DNA of 64,000 bases from Leptoclinus maculatus (lineage: Eukaryota; Chordata; Actinopteri; Perciformes; Stichaeidae), in assembly GCA_032191485.1 (NCBI GenBank), contig JAVDOI010000012.1, positions 13,973,640 through 14,037,639 of the forward strand. Reading direction: 5' to 3'. The notes below the pieces were generated by a model. The model saw nothing but the letters and a program-made list of their open reading frames with translations. It searched no databases and was not told the origin of the DNA. Within the stretch, counting starts at the first letter, position 1; every line of letters starts with the position of its first letter. Both the position numbers and the translations under genes were made by a program. Below are positions 22,277-35,900 of this stretch, in pieces.

Positions 22277-25200
22277 ATTTTATTTGCCTCATATGTCCAA
22301 ATCTTTTTGAAGCTCAGTTACTCAAAATGTGGGAAGAATTAGGTAGTTTGCCTCCGCAATAGGGAAATTGGTTCACTGATTAAAATGTGTTTGGTTCAGC
22401 TGTTGAACCATGAAACGTCTATAAAACAGGCTTTTGTGGGAGAAACGGGACCTTTAGCATTTGATTTTCTTTACAGACCTTTATTCATTTAGTCAGGGAT
22501 GAAGAATGTCTTTTTTAACAGTTCTTTTCTGTACTGCTTATGAGGTTGCATCAGTCCTGAGCTGCGGTTTTTCCAAACAAAGATTCAAAGTCTTGTTCTT
22601 TCCAGAGGAAATGATTCAGGTCAGGAGCATTAGCAAAGAATGTGGGCGATTTACCGATAGTCCTACTCATCGTAGTGTCACAATGACCCTTAACGTCACT
22701 CGTGGAAAGCTTGGACTGCCTGAGATGGTTTGAATGAGATCTGAAATTATTGCCAGAATCTTGAAAGGCTTTGTAATATTTGGCGTTTTTTTTTTTTTTT
22801 GACACACACAAGCTGAACCTCCACAAAGCTCCTCGGAGACACTCCCTGGAGTCGGGAGCAGGTACAGTAGGCGTAGCTGCTGCACTATCAGGCTAGACGG
22901 TGAGCTCATGGGACTTCCCCCGCCTGTCCCGGTCCTGTTCTGTACTTACCTACTTACACGGTGTCTGTCTGAAAGAGGCCGCCGAAAGACCCGTCCCTTT
23001 CTCCACATACGAGTTGATCATAGAGGATTAGTGGAGACAAAGTGGCGCGGAGCCACCGCCGAGCGTGCCGGGGTTTCAGCATGCCCGGCCCAGTTCTGTG
23101 TCATCAAAAGAGTTTCAAATATACGGGTATTATCTCTCCCCCTCTGTGTGGGAGAGCTCGGATAGGCAGCGAGCGCAGTCATACAATTTAGCTGTACGAC
23201 GATGATTGATACTTTACAATCAATCGGTAACGGGACAATGTCTCCCTCTCATGTCTCGTTTGATCTTGATGATTTCAGTTGTACACACACTCACACACAC
23301 ACTCTCACACACACCAGGTATTGTTCGCGCACAGGCCTGTATCCCCTCCAGCACCCATGGGCTCGCTCACGCAGCTATCGAGCCTGTCTGTGGACTTGTC
23401 TACCTCCCTGCTGCCGCAGCACTGAGACTCTGGATTCAAGGAGAACAAGCGCTCACGACGCAGAGCCTGAGGCCGCTGTGGCGATAACGCTCATTAGAAC
23501 TCATCAGAACTCATCAGACATTTCCAGGGCTGTGATGTTACAAACCCAACACAACTTTAATGCCTCTTGTGCCACTAAGGGACGACGCAAAAGCCGTTTT
23601 TTTTTGACGGGCGAGGATAAGCCTTTCAGTTTGTGTGCGACACCTCCATTTCTTCCGACTTGATCACTGTATTTCCTTTTTGCTCCCTCCCCTCTCCTGC
23701 TCCCTGTTAGTGCCAGTGACTGAGGCTGCGGTCGGGAGGCATTCCTGGGGCAAGCCCACAGCGTTCGCTGGGATGCCTGTACTAAAGTGTGGAACTCAGC
23801 AAGCCACTCTGCTCCCCTGTGGTGCTGGCATGGTGAGTACCAAGAGATCCTGCTGGGCCTGCGGTGGTGTTGGTAACCTCGCATATGAAGCCCCCGCAGA
23901 GAGGGGAAAAAGAAGGGAAGAAAGAGGGGGAAACCTCCTGAGCCGCGAGCTTTGGCGTTTTTCACACATAAATCTTTCAGACAATCGGGGGGGGGGGCAT
24001 AAATGTGGAAGAAAGTAAATGAGGAGCTGAGGTGATGTGCCCCTGTGTATGACCATCTGGAAGAGAACATTAGGCTCTCTGCAGGACTTCTAACTCCTCA
24101 CTTCATTAGCATGCAGTATAGTGCATGCGATGGCTCTCACAGACGCCTCCCAACATGCATCCATCTTGCATTTATCTTACTGCAACAGCTGTTACAGCAT
24201 CGTCTGACTCAAAATTAAAAACAGAAAAGTAGTTTATAACAATGTCTAACCATTGCGGCGGTTGTTAAATGTGGTACATCTCTGACAATCATACATTTTT
24301 CATACGAATCCAAATTGTGCCACGCCTTCAACGCTTTTAACAAAAGTTACAAACTGATATTGGCTTCAAATCAAGGAAAAGCCCCAAAACACGTCTAATC
24401 TCGTGAACGAGATGCATAGAAACGGTCTCGCCGTCTCTGAAAAGGGCCGTAATACCGTAGCACCGCCTGATTTGAGTCCTCATCTATGAAAGATCCTCGC
24501 TGCTCTCTCGACACCTCCCACACTCGCTCTTCACCCAGTGTGTAGCCCAAGTCCTTTTCACGACGAGCGTCATAAATTAAACATGGCCTCGGCTTCCCCT
24601 TGTGTGTCTGTTAGTGTAAAAATAGCTCGGTTTGGTGCACGGTGGGATGCCCGTGCGCAGCCCCTTCTGTCTTTAATGAAGTGTTCCACGGGGGAAAAAT
24701 AGTGCACTGATCCTCCAGTGTGACTGGTGGCATCCGTGCGCTGACTTTCTCGAACTCCCCGAGTGACTCTGAGCTCATTTGGTTATACAAGTGCTCACAA
24801 TTACCCAGAGATTTAGACACAGGGACATGGGATATTTCCATATCCCTGACGGATGTTATTGTAATTACACTGAACTGCTCGACTTTGTGCCGTGGATTTA
24901 CATGTTTGTTTGTTTTTTTGCTTCTTGTGTGGATGCGAATCAGCATTCTTGTACTGAATCTGTTATTTATTGAGCCCCTGGTCTCTGGCAAAACTTGGAG
25001 TAGCACGGGAAACCATATTAAAGTTTGTGTGATATCTCTTTGAATCTAAGGTACAGTTTGACACATAACATTTAAAGTAATGACAAAATTCTGATAAGAT
25101 GGATGATGATACCAGTTAATCCTCCCTGGCATCAGCCACGACACTATTTTCAGATTCTCTGCATCCTCGGAAGACAGAGTCGTTATCTCCAATCAGCCTC

Positions 25201-25523
25201 ATTGTGAGGCCTGAATTATATTTGATTGAGAGAGAAAAAAATGACACTCGGGGAGCCTGGCGCGATAATTATAGTGTGGAATCTGCCGGTACGTTGAAAT
25301 GCAAACACAAACGCATCAACACAGCTGATTAATTTAGGTGATAATGCGGGAGGAGCCAGCAGGTGTGGGGATTACAGATGCTTTGCCTCCTGAAAAACAA
25401 ATGCTTCATATGTGATTGCGGGTGAAATGTGGCACAGTAGCTCAGTGGGCTGTGCTCCCGGGTAATGTGAGAGGTCTGTTTTGATTCATGGAGCTCCTCA
25501 AGCCTCATTCCTCTTCAGGTGTT

Positions 25524-25542
25524 GGGGGGGGGGGGGGGGGGG
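25524..25542. repeat. Poly(G) tract, 19 bases
   Basis: G homopolymer in the intergenic spacer upstream of SCUBE3. Confidence 0.95.
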
Positions 25543-26808
25543 TAATGGTGTGCAAACAGCGCCTCATGATCACTGTTTTGCAGCGAAGGCTGATGTTTGG
25601 GATTTTGTAGCAAACTGGCTTTTAACCCGTTCAACTTCCAAACTCGTAACACATTTGGTTTCAGGAAAAGTCGTCTTGAAAGGTTTTTTTTTTTTTTTTA
25701 CAATGTGCTTCACACATACCTAAGTGACTCTCCATACTACTGACTTCTGACATCAGGCGGGGCTTTAGTTATTCCAAGCCAGTTAAAAAAAGATAAATCA
25801 ATGTGGCAGTTAAGCTGAATCTCCTGCAGTGAAAAACTCGATACTGACGAGCGGATAATGTGGCGTTGGTTATGGTTTTGGAACCAGATGACACAAAAAC
25901 AATATAGTATGCTTTGTTTTTGGTCCCTAAACCAGATGATTATTACAACGCTTTCTTCAACGTTCCTGTAAACAATTACTGATTGTTAACTATCGTACCT
26001 GAGGAACTGATTCATCCGAGTGTATTATGAGCAGCTGGTGTAGTTTATTCATTCAACGTAGTATCCACAGGGATTTGTATTAAGAAAAAAATATTTTCAT
26101 CATGTGCATATTTTTCTTTTTATACAAGTTGCTGGTTCACTTGGATTTCAGTTCCTCATGCAGGTCCAGCTCCAACTAAAACAGGGAGATTAAATTGACC
26201 TGGAATAATGATGCAGGGAAATCAGTGGAGGTATAAAATGAAAAACTGGGTTTTCATTTCCCATTTTCAAAAATGCAATTTAGTGCTTTTCTCAGTTGAA
26301 CTTTTAACTCCATTCAGTAGGCATTGAGGATAAAGTAATCCCCCACCCCCCCTCTAAATTAAATAGTTTTAAGAATGCCATCGAGCATCTACTGGTATTT
26401 GGGTCCTGATTTGACTTTTTTCTAAATGTCAACATGTGTTAAAACTAACCGTTTTAATGAACACATTCCTCTTCCATCAGCAGACACCATCTCGTCAACG
26501 CTGCACCCCACGACCCGTTGAAAATGGGCGCTTATTGGTTTGATAGTCGGACTGGATGAGCTGCAGCTTCTCACGAGCTGAGAACAAAATGCAATCCCCA
26601 GGCTATTACTTTTCCCATCTGAGTCCTTTATACATCCAAACGCCCTCTTGCCCCCCCCCCCTTTCAGCCATTGCTTCGCACCCCGAACTATGTGAGGGGG
26701 GGGGGGACTTTTTGTTTGTTTGTTGCGCAGGTGACACCGGCCAGGTGACCACGCCAGCCAGCCCGAGCACGTGGTAGACGCAACCCCGGTCCACCTTCTC
26801 GCCGACCA

Positions 26809-26914
<106 letters not shown>

Positions 26915-27141
26915 AATAAATTCCTGCAGAACAAAAAAAGAAGGAAAAAAAAGGAAACGGCGAGGGCCAGTCAGAGAAGAGAAGGAGCAGCAGAGGAGTC
27001 CGGAGCGCAGCGCGGACGCTTCTTCTTCTTCTCTCCTCCCCCTTCAGACCCCGCCGCTCCATCTCCCTCTCTCTCTTTTCCTCTCTCTCTCTCTCTCTCC
27101 CTCTCCCCCTTTCTTAAATTGACATCGGTCTGGCTCGAAAC

Positions 27142-27216
27142 ATGATAACAGAAAAGCCTTCCTCCGCTCCGCGCCGCCGGGCTGTCCTCAACCCCGATCA
27201 CTTGAAACTCGTATAA
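27142..27216 (+). other. Upstream ORF 1 before SCUBE3 (24 codons plus stop)
   Basis: ATG at 27142 opens a short frame beginning MITEKPSSAP and closing at TAA 27214-27216. It matters only if transcription starts upstream of it. Confidence 0.35.
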
Positions 27217-27317
27217 GCGAGGCGCAAAGAGGAAACAGGATCGCGCGGTGTCCTACCAGCGGGTGCTCAGAGGGAATAACAAGAGACCTTTATACCGCAC
27301 GCACACACACCCTCTGC

Positions 27318-27371
27318 ATGTGCTCTCGCGCGCATCGTAGATCTCAGAAAGTGCTCGTGTTCCGACTGTAG
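27318..27371 (+). other. Upstream ORF 2 before SCUBE3 (17 codons plus stop)
   Basis: ATG at 27318 opens a frame beginning MCSRAHRRSQ that closes at TAG, 18 bases before the main start codon. Such spacing can lower translation of the main frame. The sequence is visible; the effect is inference. Confidence 0.4.
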
Positions 27372-27389
27372 CTGTTAAGTTAATTAAAC

Positions 27390-27489
27390 ATGTATATGCA
27401 CGCTTTGATACGCGCGAGCCTTGGATTTGTAGGTTTCTGCTTGGTCGCCTTTGTCCAACAGTCCGCTTCAGGAAGTAAAACCAGTCAAG
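27390..27489 (+). CDS. scube3: SCUBE3 exon 1, signal peptide
   Basis: ATG at 27390 has A at -3. The exon encodes a basic start, a hydrophobic core (SLGFVGFCLVAFV) and SASGSKTSQ, then splits a Gly/Asp codon at donor G|GTAAGT. A second in-frame ATG is codon 3. No known exon precedes it in the family. Confidence 0.85.
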
Positions 27490-29898
27490 GTAAGTTTTCA
27501 CGTCAAAAAAAAAAAGCAAATTTTTCTTTACTCCTGATGGCTGGGAATGATCGGGTTGGTGCCTAATCGATAGGTTTGTTGGATGCTTTTGGAAAGCCGG
27601 CAGTGATGACACTTGATCAGCTGTCTAAACGAACGGGACTTTAATTTAGGCTTATTAAAACAAGTAGAAAAATAAGAGTATTTGGGATATTAGAGGTTTA
27701 AAGCAAAGTTTTGGATCAAACGATTACTCTGTTTGATTCAAGCAGGCTCCTTCTGTTCATCCACTGACTCATTTTGCAATCACGTAATTTCTTTTGTCAT
27801 TATCTGTACACTCAGTTGTTTGTATTTATGCAGAAAAAAAGGGGAAACCATAAAAAGGCTTAAATGAAGTTTGACCGAGAGTTCTCTGTTGCCTTTGATC
27901 TTCAAACAGCATCATCAGTGTGAACAGTTATGTTTCATATCTGAAGCCTGCAGGTAATTGTAGTGAGACTACCGCGAGGTATTTGCCACGGGCCAGACAA
28001 GTATTTGACACCGGCCTGTAACACGCACACGGAGGAGTCTCTGTCTGTCAGACACTGCAGCTACAGTGCCGGCCTGCTCAGCTGGCTGCCCTCTTGCTCT
28101 CCTCTCTTGTGAGAAATGATTCAGACCAGACAAGGGCAGCCTGAATTTAAAACCCCCGGCACCTTACAGGAGCAAGAGAGACACGGTGTTACACACTCAA
28201 TTTGTGATCCCCTCAGCCTCCTTCAGGGTTTTTTTTTTTTTCACCACTTCATTTTCCCACAATGCAAATGCCAAGCCAGAGCTGCCAGGAGTATATGCAA
28301 AAGAAACGCCAGTTTTTTTGTTTTTTTTCTGTGTGAGTGTCGATTGTGGCCGGTGATGTTTCGCACACACAAAAAGACATCTCTCAGGCGGTCGACAAGG
28401 CAAAAAGGGGAAAGGGGAAAGGGGGTGGGTGACTATTTTGCATCCTGGGTGGTCTGCCCCCACTTGTGGGAAAACTCAATATTTACATTTTGCAATTAGA
28501 ACTACTTTTTTCTCACTTTATTTCCCACAACATCGATTACACACTTCCTTGTGGCGTGGAATGCTGGCTGCGTGAGTGTCGAGGGTTCGGCCATGGCGTG
28601 CACCTGTTTCTTGGTCGCCAAAGCGAAACGGCGTGGACGACCGCTCGCTCGGCTTCTCCTCCGGGTTCCCGTTTGTCGGTGCAAGGCGAGCAGCTCGGCA
28701 GCGACATGCTCTCTTGTGTTTGGCTCCGGAGTTATTTGTGAGCATATTTTGTGCCCAACTGAAAATAAATATTGCGTTTGATGTTTGGTGGCAACTCTGT
28801 GGCACTGACACGTCTTCAAGCTGGGAACCATTTTGGAAAAACTGGAGGGATGAGCGATGAAGACTTTTAAAAAAAAATAAAAAAAATAAATGCACAATTT
28901 GTCATCTCAATATTTATTCAATGCAGATGTTCCCGACAAGAGTCTTTGTCTTTCATCAGTCAGTCTAATCATGGCACAGTGTTTCAGGCCTCGGTCATTA
29001 CTCTAGGAAGAAAAAAAGGGAGCGAGGGAGCAGTGGAATGAGGGGAGGGCAGATTTGAGGATGTGGTGGAGAGAATGACAAAGAAGGGAAAAATGAGACC
29101 GGGTGAAAACAGGAGAGATTAAGGGTGCAGAGACAGACAGACAGTGAGAGAGAGAGAGCAGGTTTCTCAGTGAGCGAGCAGCAACAAGCGAGGAAAAGGA
29201 GAAGGAAAGGAGAGAGGGGAGCCATGCACGTCATGGCAAATCACTTTCCCTCGAACGGAGTCGGGAGCTCTTCGTTAATGCGGCGGCACCAAGGCAACGG
29301 TTGGTGTGGGGCTGACATGCTGCTGTGGCTGGTTGTGTTGGTGTAACCTCTGCTCCGGGGCCTGGGGGTCTAAAGACGCGGGGCTGCCTGAGCGTGTAGG
29401 AAGGCCAGACCCAGGCCCGGACACACTGTGGGAACCGAGCAGCCTTGGCAATGTGAGGCCCAAGTGACGGGGAAGCTTACCTATAGAGATGCTGCCCGAG
29501 TCTCCACTATGAGCGAGAAGGAAAGGAAGAAGAAGAACCCCCCCCCCCTTCCATCAACCACCCACCCACCCCCAACACTCACTCACTCACCCCTTTCCTT
29601 TTTCACCCAACTCTTGCTTTGTTTGCTTTGTCCTCTGCTTTCTTTTCCTTTGCACTTAATGAAGTAGCTGTGCTTTTTCTCTGTCAGACCATAAGCAACG
29701 GCTGCATTACACCCAGTGTGTCAGAAGGCTCGCTGTCAGCCCGTGTGCTATTTATATTTTTGCAACAAAAAAAAAGCAGTCACAGTGCACAGCTCCCCTC
29801 TGTCCCCTTCGTCGCTTTCCCCCGGTCTTGTCCGGCCCATTATGTGTTACTTGACAGAAAGCTGGATATGTTGCAGGTCTGTGTAAGCATGGAAGTGT

Positions 29899-29946
<48 letters not shown>

Positions 29947-32900
29947 GTAATTGGGACAGTGAGAGAGTGTATAGACTGTGTCTGTGGTCGTTTGGACCGC
30001 TCTTTGAAACTATATGTGGAGCCGCATAAAAGAACCATTTTAATGGTGCTTTTATTTCTGCCCATGGCCTTGAACTTCTCTGAAGGTTCGCCGTTTAGCA
30101 GCAAGACAGAAAAAGACAGACGGGTGGACGTAGACTGCAGCACTGTCTTCTTTGACCATGGCCAGTCATCTCGCTTTAAGTTTGTGTCAATCCTTTGGCG
30201 CTCCTCTTTCATCACCATCACTCTCGTTTGTCAGGCTGTGCGGTTCCTGCGTTGCGTACTCCTGATGAGCTCCTGCAGTGGTGTTTGTCGAGCTGTTACT
30301 ATTATCCCCTCACAGACTGGATGTGACTTTATAACAAGCAGACGCAAAAGTCTCTATTTGCATGCCAAAGATACCGGAGCACAATTTTTTGGCAACGTCA
30401 TTTTTAACAGCCAGCGAATGGAAGATCAGGTCAGCCAGACTCTTTGACTTTGAACAGTTTAAGTGGCAATCTTGAAGATTTTCATTTCAATAAATGTCTG
30501 TTAAGTCGCTATCGCTGAAGGAGGTAACACTGTGGCGATTGAGGCTATGGCCCACTGATGAGAGTATTGCAGTATTTGCAGTATTACAAACTGGGTGTCT
30601 TTAGTGACATCCCTGGAAAAAAATGCTGTTTTACAGTTTTTCTCCACAAAAGAAAATGGACCTATGTACACAATTCTGAAAACTCGGAAGTAAATGTATC
30701 AACAAAAAGACTCCAGACTGCTAAACGTCAGCACAATTTCATTGTTTTCACACAAAGAGAAATTCTAAATCATCCAAGACTAAAATATGTACATGCTTTA
30801 ATGTTAAAAAAATATACATTTATTTTTATTTAGACATGAAAATGTCATCTTTCTACAACATGGTACCTTAAATGTATTCTAGTAGAAACCCACAATACAA
30901 GTATGAACCTGAAAATGAGCATAATATGTTTAAAGATTGCCACTTTAAGGACTTTGTGTTTGAGCACATTGCGTTTTTTAATCGCTTACTTTGGTGACAT
31001 GTCGCTCTTTAGTCTCTCCTACGCTTTACTTCTCACTCCGAACAGATACATGCCCCGTTCCACAAACAAAATGTACTCTCTCGTCTTCTCTCTTTTCTCT
31101 GCAGCAGGTATGCCGTGTCAGACAGTTGTGTTCTCGTTTATGATCGGAGTGTCTGAGGCGGGTTGAGCCTCGGGGTAGCCCTCGGTCACTCGCTGATGAG
31201 TGGGTGGAGGGGATCAATCCAGCTTCACTTTACCACTCAGCAGACACACTCAAGAAAGCATCTGCCTGACAAGTGGCGCTCCAACACCGCTGTACATGTT
31301 GTTACAGAGCAGCCGAGAGAGCAGAGAGATTATTATCTTGGCATTACTTGAGTGGTGAAACACTTGATAACAATTCTGTCCGAGAGCAATGCGGTATGAA
31401 TCACGAAAAAAACCCGACTTTGATCTATGGGTGTGTTGTGAGTACAGGTGAATGTGTCTGACTGCGATGAGTGATTTTGGACTGGATATTAATGATTGCA
31501 CTTAGCAGGCAGAAGTGTTTTCACTTCTCAAAATGAGGCTCCGTGATAGACAAGAGAATTCTTTTAAAAAAAACCCGGAATGGTTCAAGTTTTTTTGTGC
31601 CTATTTATTGTCTTTAGTTCCATGGCCAAGCTGCAGCTTGATGCACATATTTTAGTTTAGTTTTAGGGCAGGCAGGCTGCAGCTACATACAAATGGAGCA
31701 CCGTGTTTACAGGCACATGTAAAGTCGAAGCTGTCTGGTGCGAGCTGTGACCCATGGCGATTCAGTGGGCCCTCGTTCTGGACAGTTGCTCACTTTCATC
31801 CTCGCCACTGGAATGTAAAACCAAGACATTTTCCTCTCTGCAACAGACTTTCAAAGATTCTGGCCTCAAGAAATGTGACTTCCCCACGCAAGGTCTCCAA
31901 ACTAGAATCTCAAGAAGTGCACTTTCCAAATGATTTGCATTTAATCCATCCGTTTCTCCTGGAAATAGTTTTTGTAATAAAGCTGCATATTTGCTAGTCT
32001 GTCTTTGTTCTGCACTGCCTTTCTATTTAGGACACTAAGAATGTATCACCATCACATAAAGGGCTTCCAGCATTAATTTAAATATAGCGCAAAATTGTAA
32101 GATATCCACTTATTGGAGTTAGATGACAAGATTGATGCCACCTAGGATGCCCCTATTGATCGTCCGCAGTCGGTAGTGACAGTACTACACACTTGTGCAT
32201 GCAGCTGAGAATAACTGTAGCGTTGTGCATGTTTGTAGTGTAGTCCCGCCTCGTTCACTGGCCAGGAGGTTGTGGTTGCACAGGCACGCGACGCGTCACT
32301 AGCAGGCGGCAACCTCCGGTTCTGCCGAGAGGTGTCTTAAAACTTGCATTCTCTCTACTGACCAGCAGGGGGCGACTCCTCAGGTTACAAAAAGAAACCC
32401 GATTGCATAGAAGTCTATGAGAAAATATCTCTCCTTCTCACTTGATTTATTCCCTCAGTAAACATTGTAAACATGAGTTTATGGCCTCAATCTCTAGTTT
32501 AAAGTCTTCTTCAATGCAGCATGATGTTCATTGAGTAAATTATGGTCCCATTTAGAGTACAATAGACCATAAAGCGTAGTATGCTTTAGGGCGGGCTATC
32601 TGTGATTGACAGGTCTGCTGCTATCAGAGCCGTATACGGCATCTCCTACGTTCCTCCTTCGCATTACAAATATGGTAACTTCTTCGAGACAGTTGAAATT
32701 ATTTTTCGGGACGGTGGTGAATGTGTGGAGACTTGTACACCAGCTGCTATTACGGAACAAAAAAAAGATTAGTATGGGCTGATCATCGACCATCTGCAAT
32801 TGTATCGGTGGAAAAAACTTGATATCACTCTCTAGCCAGCAGCTGGTTAGCTTAGCTTAGCACAAAGACTAGAAAGAGGGGGAAATGACTAGCCTCTTCT

Positions 32901-35900
32901 CATCATCTGCATGCATGTACTGAATTAACTAATTCTGTATGCTGTACGAATGACGGGTCACAGCCAGACAGAACCTAACCAGTCAATGTTGCCCCCCCGG
33001 GGGAACCCACCAGCTGTTGAGATTGCTCTGTCATGGTACCCTTTCTCCCTTTCTCTCGCAGAAAATCGCCTTATCAGCAGCTATAGCGAGGCCCCTGCGA
33101 CCACTGTTTACCCGTCACCTCATTCAGAATGGTTGCAGGGCTGTAGATTTGCTATGCAATAGAGGAGAAGTAGACGAATCGCACAAACTTTCCCCGAGAA
33201 CAACTGCTTTGTGTGCAACACCAGTGTCCAGTGGTGAAAAACATTCAAACCCTCACACTGAGGAGTAAGGAGTGCAGAGAGCTTGTTTATTTAGCGAGGC
33301 TTTAATCGGAACAATATGTTCCAAATGAGTCCTGTGATGCTTCTCTCAACTGCGGCATTGTGGTTAAAATTAGAAAACTCTCTCCCCAGCTCCCATCTCT
33401 TCCTCTCTTTCCCTCTCGCCCTGTCAGTGGCCTTTGTTCTCTGTGCAGATGCGGCACTCTGCTGACAACATCCCTGTTGGTTTCGGGGGAGGATGGAGTC
33501 AGTGTTGACGGCACTCTGACCCCGCAGTCTTAAACTCACCTCCAGAGCCCTCCTCACAAGCCTGCTGATGGCTCGCTGAGGAGCCTCAGTGCCGTCCCCT
33601 CAGCCAGCTGCGTCGGCTCGTCTTCATCATTAATCCTCTAACACCCCCCTCTAACCCCCCCCCCCCCACTGCACAGCCCACGTTTAGTTTTTTCTGTTCC
33701 ATTACTCACTGATTGGGGATACTGTGACTCAGGAGAAGATATCAGTGGGACTGTCATATCCGTCTCTGTACTTTTCCTGGGCCTACGGCTGTCGCTCCAC
33801 CATCCTTCCTCCTCTTTCGCCCTCTTCCCCGCTCCCCTCTGTGACCTCTCGGCTGAATAATGGGGCTGCGTCTCTCTTTGAGCGTTCGGGGGGGGTCAGC
33901 GAGGGACGTCATTAGGCCGGTCTGCGGTGGTCAGCGTTGTTGGAGGGGGGTTGGGGGTCAGAGAGAGCCTTGTTTACAGACTGTGTGTGTTTACATTCCT
34001 GATGGTGAGCGCCAGCTTTAGAGACTGCTGGAAGTGAAAGGAAATGCTCTTATTCTGCTTAGTAATGGAAAAATCCAACCCAGTACATCAAGGAATCCAG
34101 ATGAGAAAAAAAAAAAAGCCTAGTTATTTATTTGGTGGGTTCTGGCCAATGCATTCTGGGTAGAAAGGGGGATGACTTCACTGATGAATATGAGACTTCC
34201 TCAATGGACAAAGGCATGGGAAAAAAAACATATGACCCTCTGCAGTATTTAATCACCCCCGCTAAACACCAGATAGATATTTATTGCAGACTGTAATAGT
34301 TTATACTGTTGATTACTGGCAAGCACGGGTTGTTCATGGCTTTGTGTTTTAAATCATTACACCGTCCATCATGCAGGCATGTGGGCTGCAACTAAGGGTT
34401 ACTTTTATATTCAATTAATCTACCGAATATTTTCTCGATTAATCATTTGGTCTATAAAATGTCAGCAAATTGCAAAAAGTGCCCATCACAAGTTCCCAGA
34501 GTGCATCGTAATGTTCTAAGATTACTTTTGTCCGGCCAACAGTCCAACAACGTTTTTCAGTTTACTGGCACAGAACTAAGAAAACAAGAAAATATTCAAA
34601 TTGCTGGAATCGGATCATTTGTTTTGTTAATTGATCAACAAAATAGTTGCTGATTAATTCTCTCTTGATAAACTAAACAATTCATCAACTACTGATTGTA
34701 GCTCTGCAGGCATTCAGTCCTTTTTAGCTTAATCTTCTCCAATGATCACGGTACCTGACATACTGTGGTATTACATGGTTATTACATGGTTATTACATGG
34801 TTACGTGTGTCATTCACATGTTTAGGGTACTTCCATTGGACAGGTGGCCAAGTAATTAAAATGTATATCCAAAAAGAACAGAAAGCTACTCGTATGTATA
34901 AAGCAGTGTGTATTGTTTCGTATTGCTGTATATGGATGGGGACGTGCTTTGCGTCAACTAGCAGTCTAGATAAGTGGAAGAGAGCTTTTTAGCTTTTTTG
35001 AAATGATAAAAACTGTCAACACTAATATTTTTATAATTATATAAACATATTTAGAGTTGTCAGACATGACATTATGCTTCACTGATTAATCACAGGGTAG
35101 TTTGAATTTAGCCAGTAACACGTTTTTAGGGAAACTATGCAGCAGGAAGACTATTTGAGACGTCTACATGGAGGAAAAAGGCATTTGTCAAGGTTGAAAT
35201 CTCTCAACATTTATTTTAGTTTTTAATAATTATTATAATTTAATCGGCAACTATTAAATTGCGATCTTTTAAGCTAAAATGGCAAACTTTTGCTGGTTCC
35301 AGCTTTTCAGAGGAGGCTTGACTTGAGGCTTTTATTTGTCATACATGATAGCAAACTTCATATCTTTAGGTTTTGGACTGTTGTTTGGACATAGCAAGAC
35401 ATAAAAGATGTTAACTTGGGCTCTGACAAAATTTGATGAATCGATAATTTGATACAGAAAATAATAATTGGTTGCAGCCCTGCATCCAACAATTGGATAG
35501 ATTAAAACTGATTCACTCTTGTCATTACAGCTTGATTTTTATACGTTTTATATCCCAGGAAAAACTGAAAGAAAGTTTTTCCCCAGACTTTCCGCTCACA
35601 TTTTTCCCTCATGTGAAGACGTCCCCTCACGCAGTCTGATTGAAATACCCTTGGAGCAGTGATGGAGAGGCCATCAAACACTTGATACGCCTGTGTGAGT
35701 GAAATGTTAGCATTACGTGATTACGCTGTCTCACGGCATTTAAACGAAGCATATATCCAGTCAGTTCCAGCCCACTGAACTTCCCATTTCTGAGCGTTTG
35801 TAGTTAATGTCTGCTTCCCAGTTTACACAGAGAACCATTCACTTTATACCTCAGTTTGACAGGAAACAACTAAAAATATCACACTTCTGCTGTAATTGCT

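Larger units (their letters stand above)
21261..26800. other. Intergenic spacer, SARG-like gene to SCUBE3
   Basis: No coding exon is recognised. It has a 21-bp tandem duplication at 22235-22276, a loose CA tract at 23281-23315, a 19-base G run at 25524-25542 and a stretch (about 25190-25470) that looks like a candidate conserved element. Short open frames here resemble nothing I know. Confidence 0.55.
26915..27389 (+). promoter_or_regulatory. scube3: SCUBE3 promoter-proximal region and 5' UTR
   Basis: GC-richer sequence with CpG-containing motifs and a (CT)n tract at about 27062-27110 leads to the signal-peptide ATG at 27390. No TATA box is obvious. The transcription start cannot be placed. 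Two short upstream ORFs lie at 27142-27216 and 27318-27371. The boundaries are inference. Confidence 0.45.

Noticed and set aside
23202..23663. 153-codon ORF upstream of SCUBE3
   Set aside because: Crosses a CA tract, shows no known motif, and has no splice or codon-use support.
25434..25490. tRNA-like sequence GTAGCTCAGTGGGC
   Set aside because: The A box is good, but the B-box position (TTTTGATTC) is degenerate and no stem closes.
29125..29346. 73-codon ORF ending in a hydrophobic stretch (ADMLLWLVVLV), possible alternative SCUBE3 signal exon
   Set aside because: It runs into a stop right after the hydrophobic part, with no convincing donor in a suitable phase.
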